A stretch of 64,000 bases of DNA from Spartinivicinus marinus (GTDB taxonomy: Bacteria; Pseudomonadota; Gammaproteobacteria; Pseudomonadales; Zooshikellaceae): assembly GCF_026309355.1 (NCBI RefSeq), contig NZ_JAPJZK010000001.1:5538501-5602500 (forward strand). The letters run 5' to 3'. This document shows positions 60,401 to 64,000 of this stretch, in pieces. A program made the translations under genes and the position numbers. The notes beneath the pieces were generated by a model. The model worked only from the letters and a program-made list of their open reading frames with translations. It was not told the DNA's origin and did not search any database. Every line of letters begins with the position of its first letter. Within the stretch, counting starts at the first letter, position 1.

Positions 60401-60567
60401 TAGGAGAGTCGGGGGTTCTGTAACTGCGATATGGGTTAACCAGCTACTGCATGGTTAACGACAGCAACTCTAACTGCTAAAAAGAGAGCTGGCTGGATAA
60501 CCGCTTTAGCACAAGAGGCCAGGGATGGCCTTCCTTGTGCGGTGGAAGAATGCCCGACTTTCTCCTA
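60401..60567. repeat. Nested hairpin element, copy C
   Basis: Outer arms 60401-60419 and 60547-60567 pair at 17 of 19 positions with a 2-nt bulge (TAGGAGA and GTCGGG blocks). Inside are GTTAACCA/TGGTTAAC (60435-60442 with 60452-60459) and a long hairpin 60509-60540: GCACAAG/CTTGTGC, a 2-nt TC bulge, then AGGCCA-GGGA-TGGCCT. The stretch from CGCTTTAGC to GGAAGAAT-CCC is clearly homologous to copy B. It lies inside the liu operon between liuR and liuA. Confidence 0.75.
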
Positions 60568-60605
60568 TATCTAACCTAAACGCTTACTCTGAATAGTTTT
60601 AATCG

Positions 60606-60992
60606 CTACTGTGAAAAATCAGTACTTTTTAATACATCCAGGCAGCGTTGCTCCGCTGTATCTAATTCTTGTTGTAATGCCGCAATATCCTTTAGCTGCT
60701 GATTAAGCTGTTGGCGTTTGACGGCAATTTTGTCCAGTAAGGCTTGAATTTGTTTGATGTTACTGGTACCAGGTGTGTACATCTCAATCAGTTCCTGGCA
60801 CTCATCCAGACTGAAACCCAACCGCTTGCCTCGCAGAATCAGCTTCAAATGGACGCGATCTTTATGGCTATAAACCCGGACCTGTCCTTGCCGCATAGGC
60901 GTTAGTAACCCCTTATCCTCATAAAAACGAATAGTGCGGGTGGTTATCGCAAACTCCTTAGCAAGCTCAGAAATACTATAAGTAGCAGACAT
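60606..60992 (-). CDS. liuR: MerR-family regulator of the liu operon
   Basis: A 128-residue MerR regulator. I choose ATG 60992 (MSATYSISELAKEFAITTRTIRFYEDKGLL), whose helix-turn-helix starts at once; 14 further upstream residues are unlike the family. RVYSHKDRVHLKLILRGKRLGFSLDE continues the DNA-binding wing, then a coiled coil (about residues 75-115) for dimerisation. No metal-binding cysteine set is apparent beyond a single late cysteine, in keeping with an acyl-CoA-type effector. It is the first gene of liuRABCDE. Confidence 0.9.
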   Translation of the reverse strand: MSATYSISELAKEFAITTRTIRFYEDKGLLTPMRQGQVRVYSHKDRVHLKLILRGKRLGFSLDECQELIEMYTPGTSNIKQIQALLDKIAVKRQQLNQQLKDIAALQQELDTAEQRCLDVLKSTDFSQ

Positions 60993-61039
60993 GAAGGCTA
61001 TTCCAGCACCTATACAGCAGGCAGTGTTTAACACATAAC

Positions 61040-61082
61040 TATATTAAATTAGAATATAGATTACCTTTACGTTAACGTAAAG
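61040..61082 (-). promoter_or_regulatory. liuR promoter with palindromic operator
   Basis: CTTTACGTTAACGTAAAG at 61065-61082 is a perfect 18-bp palindrome. On the minus strand TTTACG within it can serve as -35, followed after 17 bases by TATATT as -10. A palindrome lying across the -35 and spacer is the usual layout for MerR-type regulators, so LiuR is the likely binder. The palindrome lies 73 bp before the liuR ATG. Confidence 0.75.
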
Positions 61083-61120
61083 TGTTGGCTCATAAAAAAA
61101 CTGACTGAACGATGTATTTT

Positions 61121-62041
61121 TTAGATAGCGGATTGGTGCTCAATTGCTTCACATAAATCTAGAATACAGCGGCGCATCCAGACATTTGCAGAGTCTTCAT
61201 CAGTACTCTCATGCCAGTAGAGGTGTACCTCCATGGTGGGGAACTCTTCAAAGGGTAAAGGCAAAATACGAATGTTTTGCTGGGCACGGGCAAAGCGTTC
61301 AGGAACCGTCATTGCCAAATCTGACTTACGAATGACTAAAGGTGCGACTAAATAATGTTGGGCTGTGAATACTACGTTTCGCTGGATACCTAAACGACCT
61401 AGCACGGTATCAACCTCATCAGCCTGGCCAAAACGGGGCAAGATTTGTATGTGGTTAAGCTCCAGGTAGTGATCTAGTGATAGCCCTCCATTATTCAAGA
61501 CGGGGTGCCCATCCCTTACTACGCAAACATAGTTATCTTCAAATAGCTTTTGATGTTTTACCTGGGGGTCAAAGTTAAGTGGCGCATCAATGGCGAAGTC
61601 TAATCGGCCAGAGGCCAGTTCTTTAGTTGTCTCTCTGGGGGAGATCGGTTGTGTTTCTATATTCAGGTGAGGGGCTATTTCCTGAAGTTTGGTAAATAAG
61701 CGAGGCAGTAAGATAGCTTCGTTCAAGTCGCCGATACTCAATCGAAAAAGCTTATCTGCTTCTGCTGGCTCAAAAGAATCACAGTGCTGAATACTGGTAC
61801 GTAATAAGCTCAGGGCTTGGCGCACTTGTGCGATGATATTTTGTGCCATTGGTGTAGGCACCATGCCCTGAGAAGTGCGAATGAACAGAGGGTCATCAAA
61901 GGTTTCACGAAGTCGGGCAAGCGCGTTACTGACGGCGGGTTGAGTAATTCCCAGGATATGGCCTGCTCGAGTCAAGTTTGCTTCAGAATAGATAGCATCA
62001 AAAACGACAAAAAGGTTCAAGTCTATCTTGCTCAAATTCAT
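61121..62041 (-). CDS. LysR-family transcriptional regulator
   Basis: A 306-residue LysR regulator. MNLSKIDLNLFVVFDAIYSEANLTRAGHILGITQPAVSNALARLRETFDDPLFIRT is the helix-turn-helix start (key QPAVSNALARLR); the SGDLNEAILLPRLF-like onset of the effector domain (here SIGDLNEAILLPRLF) follows near residue 105. The DNA-binding part resembles the subgroup containing NodD/LeuO-like proteins. Its target cannot be told. The next upstream gene, xthA, is on the same strand; liuR lies downstream past the palindromic operator. Confidence 0.9.
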   Translation of the reverse strand: MNLSKIDLNLFVVFDAIYSEANLTRAGHILGITQPAVSNALARLRETFDDPLFIRTSQGMVPTPMAQNIIAQVRQALSLLRTSIQHCDSFEPAEADKLFRLSIGDLNEAILLPRLFTKLQEIAPHLNIETQPISPRETTKELASGRLDFAIDAPLNFDPQVKHQKLFEDNYVCVVRDGHPVLNNGGLSLDHYLELNHIQILPRFGQADEVDTVLGRLGIQRNVVFTAQHYLVAPLVIRKSDLAMTVPERFARAQQNIRILPLPFEEFPTMEVHLYWHESTDEDSANVWMRRCILDLCEAIEHQSAI

Positions 62042-62275
62042 AGAATGCCTCAGTTACTACAAACCACCTGGCTCGACATCCTTGAAATAAGTGTTGTATT
62101 TTTCCTTACGCTTTTTCCAGAGTAGCAAAAGCTGTTGTAAAGCGTTAACTAATTATCATGAGTTGGTCATTTTGGTGTCATGGGGACTAATGTGACTTTG
62201 CAGTAGTCGTATAAAGAAAACCACATAAGCCGCCTAAGCCTGGAGTTCAATTGCAATAGGCGACAGTTTGGCTGC

Positions 62276-63088
62276 TTAAAAAATAGCCCAAATTGGGCAG
62301 TGGTCAGAAGGTTTGTCCATACCTCGAATGTTGTAATCGATACCTACTTCTTGGCAGTGGCTCATCAGTGAAGCAGAGGCCAAAATAAGGTCGATACGCA
62401 AACCTCGCTTTGGCTCTCGTTCAAAGCCTCGGCTACGGTAATCAAACCAGCTAAAAAGGCTGCTATCAGAAGGATTAAATTGGCGAAAGCTGTCCTGTAA
62501 TCCCCAGTCTAAAATCGTTTGTAGCCACTCCCGTTCTTCAGGTAAAAAACTACACTTTCCTGTTCTCAGCCAGCGTTTGGCATTGTCGGCGCCGATGCCA
62601 ATATCAAGATCAGTGTGTGAAATATTCATATCCCCCATGATAATTAAGTCATCATTGGGCGTATGGTATTCGGTCAGGTATTTTAGTAGGTCTGCATAAA
62701 ACTGCTGTTTGGCGGGAAATTTAGCTGGATGAGAGCGGCTTTCCCCTTGGGGAAAATAGCCATTAATAATTGTAATTTTGCCTTTTTCAGGATGAGAGTA
62801 GTCTGCTGCAATAAATCGTCTTTGTTGCTCATCTGAAGGATAATAAGGAAAGCCTTTAACAACATTGGTTAAGGGTGTTTTGCTGAGTAAAGCAACACCA
62901 TAATGGGATTTTTCACCATAGTAACTCACTTCATAACCAAATTCTTGAATGCTTGATAAAGGAAATTGTTCGTCACTTACTTTTATTTCTTGCAAGCCAA
63001 TCACATCCGGTTGATGAGTCTCAATAATAGCTTGTAACTGGTGAAGCCGGGCACGGATACCATTGACATTAAATGATATGACTTTCAT
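62276..63088 (-). CDS. xthA: Exodeoxyribonuclease III
   Basis: A 270-residue AP endonuclease and 3'-5' exonuclease for base excision repair. [34 protein letters not shown] with the metal-binding glutamate, [51 protein letters not shown] (core RIDLIL) and the final SDHCPI with the catalytic Asp-His are in order. Normal length. Confidence 0.95.
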   Translation of the reverse strand: MKVISFNVNGIRARLHQLQAIIETHQPDVIGLQEIKVSDEQFPLSSIQEFGYEVSYYGEKSHYGVALLSKTPLTNVVKGFPYYPSDEQQRRFIAADYSHPEKGKITIINGYFPQGESRSHPAKFPAKQQFYADLLKYLTEYHTPNDDLIIMGDMNISHTDLDIGIGADNAKRWLRTGKCSFLPEEREWLQTILDWGLQDSFRQFNPSDSSLFSWFDYRSRGFEREPKRGLRIDLILASASLMSHCQEVGIDYNIRGMDKPSDHCPIWAIF

Positions 63089-63465
63089 TGGAGACCTTTT
63101 AAATACGATTTCAGATAAAAAACGTTACCTTAATAGCAACTTAACCTAACCCTGTAAATAGTCTTTAGCTGTCAACAAATAGAGGTCATTGAATTGTTTA
63201 AAAGGTGATGAAGCTTGCTGATTGTGAAGTGGTTGGCATTGGTTGATTGCCGTGATATGGTGCAAATAATTGAGTCAATAATGAGAAAAATAAAAGATCA
63301 CAATACATTTGTAATAAGAAGGTTAACAATAAGTGCTTTATGGCTTTCACCTGCTAAGGATGCAGTTGTCACAATATAACCAGTGCAATGATAGCCAAGA
63401 AGGTATATTTGCACTGGAAAGATAATAAGAATGATGTTGACTGTTTAAAGTCAATGGAGGAGTCA
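63089..63465. other. Intergenic region before the GNAT gene, with inverted repeat
   Basis: An AT-rich divergent gap of 377 bp between xthA (minus) and the GNAT gene (plus). CCAGTGCAA (63380-63388) and TTGCACTGG (63409-63417) are a perfect 9-bp inverted repeat with a 20-nt spacer, ending 48 bp before the GNAT start. No gene is visible. Confidence 0.5.
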
Positions 63466-64000
63466 ATGACAGAGTACGCCCTTCAACTGAATGTGGAAGA
63501 CCAACTGACAAGGATTGTATACATTGATGAAAATTTTAGTCGTGAAGCGCGCTCGATGCTTTACCATGCCTATCTTGAAGAACCTTCAATTCGTTATTTG
63601 ATGGATGATTCCAAGCCTAACTATGCGCAGCGAGTACGCGCGCTGATTAGAGAGCTCATCAAAGTACATTTTGCTGAAAACCAGCCAGTTATTGGAGTGA
63701 TGAGAGGAGAGCGGCTAGCGGGTTTTGCTTTTGTCTCAACTCCTGATCATCAAGTAGAGCTATTTGAGTCATTACGCTGGCGTTGGCGGTTAATGCTGTC
63801 TGTTGGTTTACAGGCTGCAGAGCGGTTCATTAATTATCGAAAAGAAGTGGCTGCACTCTTAGCGGATAAACGTTTTTATCGAGTGCCATTAGTGGGCATT
63901 AATCCGAAGTGGCAGCATCAGGGATATGGACGTTTATTAATGGAGGCAGTGGACAGTCTATGTGAAACTGATCAGGACTCTGAAGGGGTTGTATTGGATA
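63466..64000 (+). CDS. GNAT-family acetyltransferase, 5' part (cut by window end)
   Basis: The frame is open from ATG 63466 to the window edge and gives 178 residues; the C-terminus lies outside. GGAGG five bases upstream fixes the start (MTEYALQLNVEDQL). The acetyl-CoA loop WQHQGYGRLLMEAV near residue 160 fits GNAT motif A, preceded by a beta strand with VPLVGINPK. A central segment with ESLRWRWRLMLSVGLQAAERFINY is less typical and resembles larger GNAT proteins. The substrate is unknown. Confidence 0.8.
   Translation, partial: MTEYALQLNVEDQLTRIVYIDENFSREARSMLYHAYLEEPSIRYLMDDSKPNYAQRVRALIRELIKVHFAENQPVIGVMRGERLAGFAFVSTPDHQVELFESLRWRWRLMLSVGLQAAERFINYRKEVAALLADKRFYRVPLVGINPKWQHQGYGRLLMEAVDSLCETDQDSEGVVLD

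Overview
The window is a chromosomal segment of a Gammaproteobacterium with moderate, slightly AT-leaning composition. A Na+-translocating NADH:quinone reductase (NQR) operon suggests a marine or salt-adapted member, tentatively an Oceanospirillales-type relative of Pseudomonas (inference). From memory, the gene order from mfd to tatD closely follows the Pseudomonas aeruginosa block PA3002-PA2959: csiV-like, mfd, long-form GAPDH, nqrABCDEF-apbE-nqrM, sthA, GDPD, PilZ, lolCD, comEC, exbBD, lpxK, trm112-like, kdsB, ptpA, murB, rne, rluC, HAD, sppA, maf, yceD, rpmF, plsX, fabDG, acpP, fabF, pabC, mltG, tmk, holB, pilZ, tatD.

Layout. 1-6.9 kb: the 5' part of topB (cut by the window edge), an orphan periplasmic solute-binding protein, a CsiV-like protein and mfd, all on the minus strand. 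7.1-10.7 kb: three genes not expected in the conserved order (an AT-rich membrane-anchored GDPD, a cysteine-rich secreted SH3-like protein, a DUF389 membrane protein). 10.9-21.6 kb: GAPDH, then the complete NQR operon with its two maturation factors (ApbE for covalent FMN, NqrM) and soluble transhydrogenase, a coherent NADH/NADPH and sodium-energy module. 21.6-33.5 kb: GDPD, small secreted protein, PilZ protein, lipoprotein export (LolC/E, LolD), ComEC, ExbBD, and lipid A/KDO/peptidoglycan precursor enzymes. 33.5-51.4 kb: RNase E with a long leader, RluC, and the plsX-fab-acpP fatty acid cluster running into mltG-tmk-holB-pilZ-tatD.

51.5-61.1 kb: a leucine catabolism operon on the minus strand (liuR-liuA-liuB-liuC-liuD-liuE) followed by acetoacetyl-CoA synthetase. 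Together these take isovaleryl-CoA through 3-methylcrotonyl-CoA, 3-methylglutaconyl-CoA and HMG-CoA to acetyl-CoA and acetoacetate, and then activate the acetoacetate. A perfect 18-bp palindrome sits over the predicted liuR promoter. 61.1-64 kb: a LysR regulator, xthA, and the start of a GNAT acetyltransferase.

I found no CRISPR array, insertion sequence, prophage, tRNA, rRNA or defence system. The least explained signal is a family of nested, hairpin-rich intergenic elements. Three full copies lie in gaps of the liu-aacS region, and a short related copy lies between the csiV-like gene and mfd. Their small hairpins share AGGGA loops; in two copies these are exact GGGA (GNRA-type) tetraloops, and in those copies they occur only on the strand opposite to the operon.
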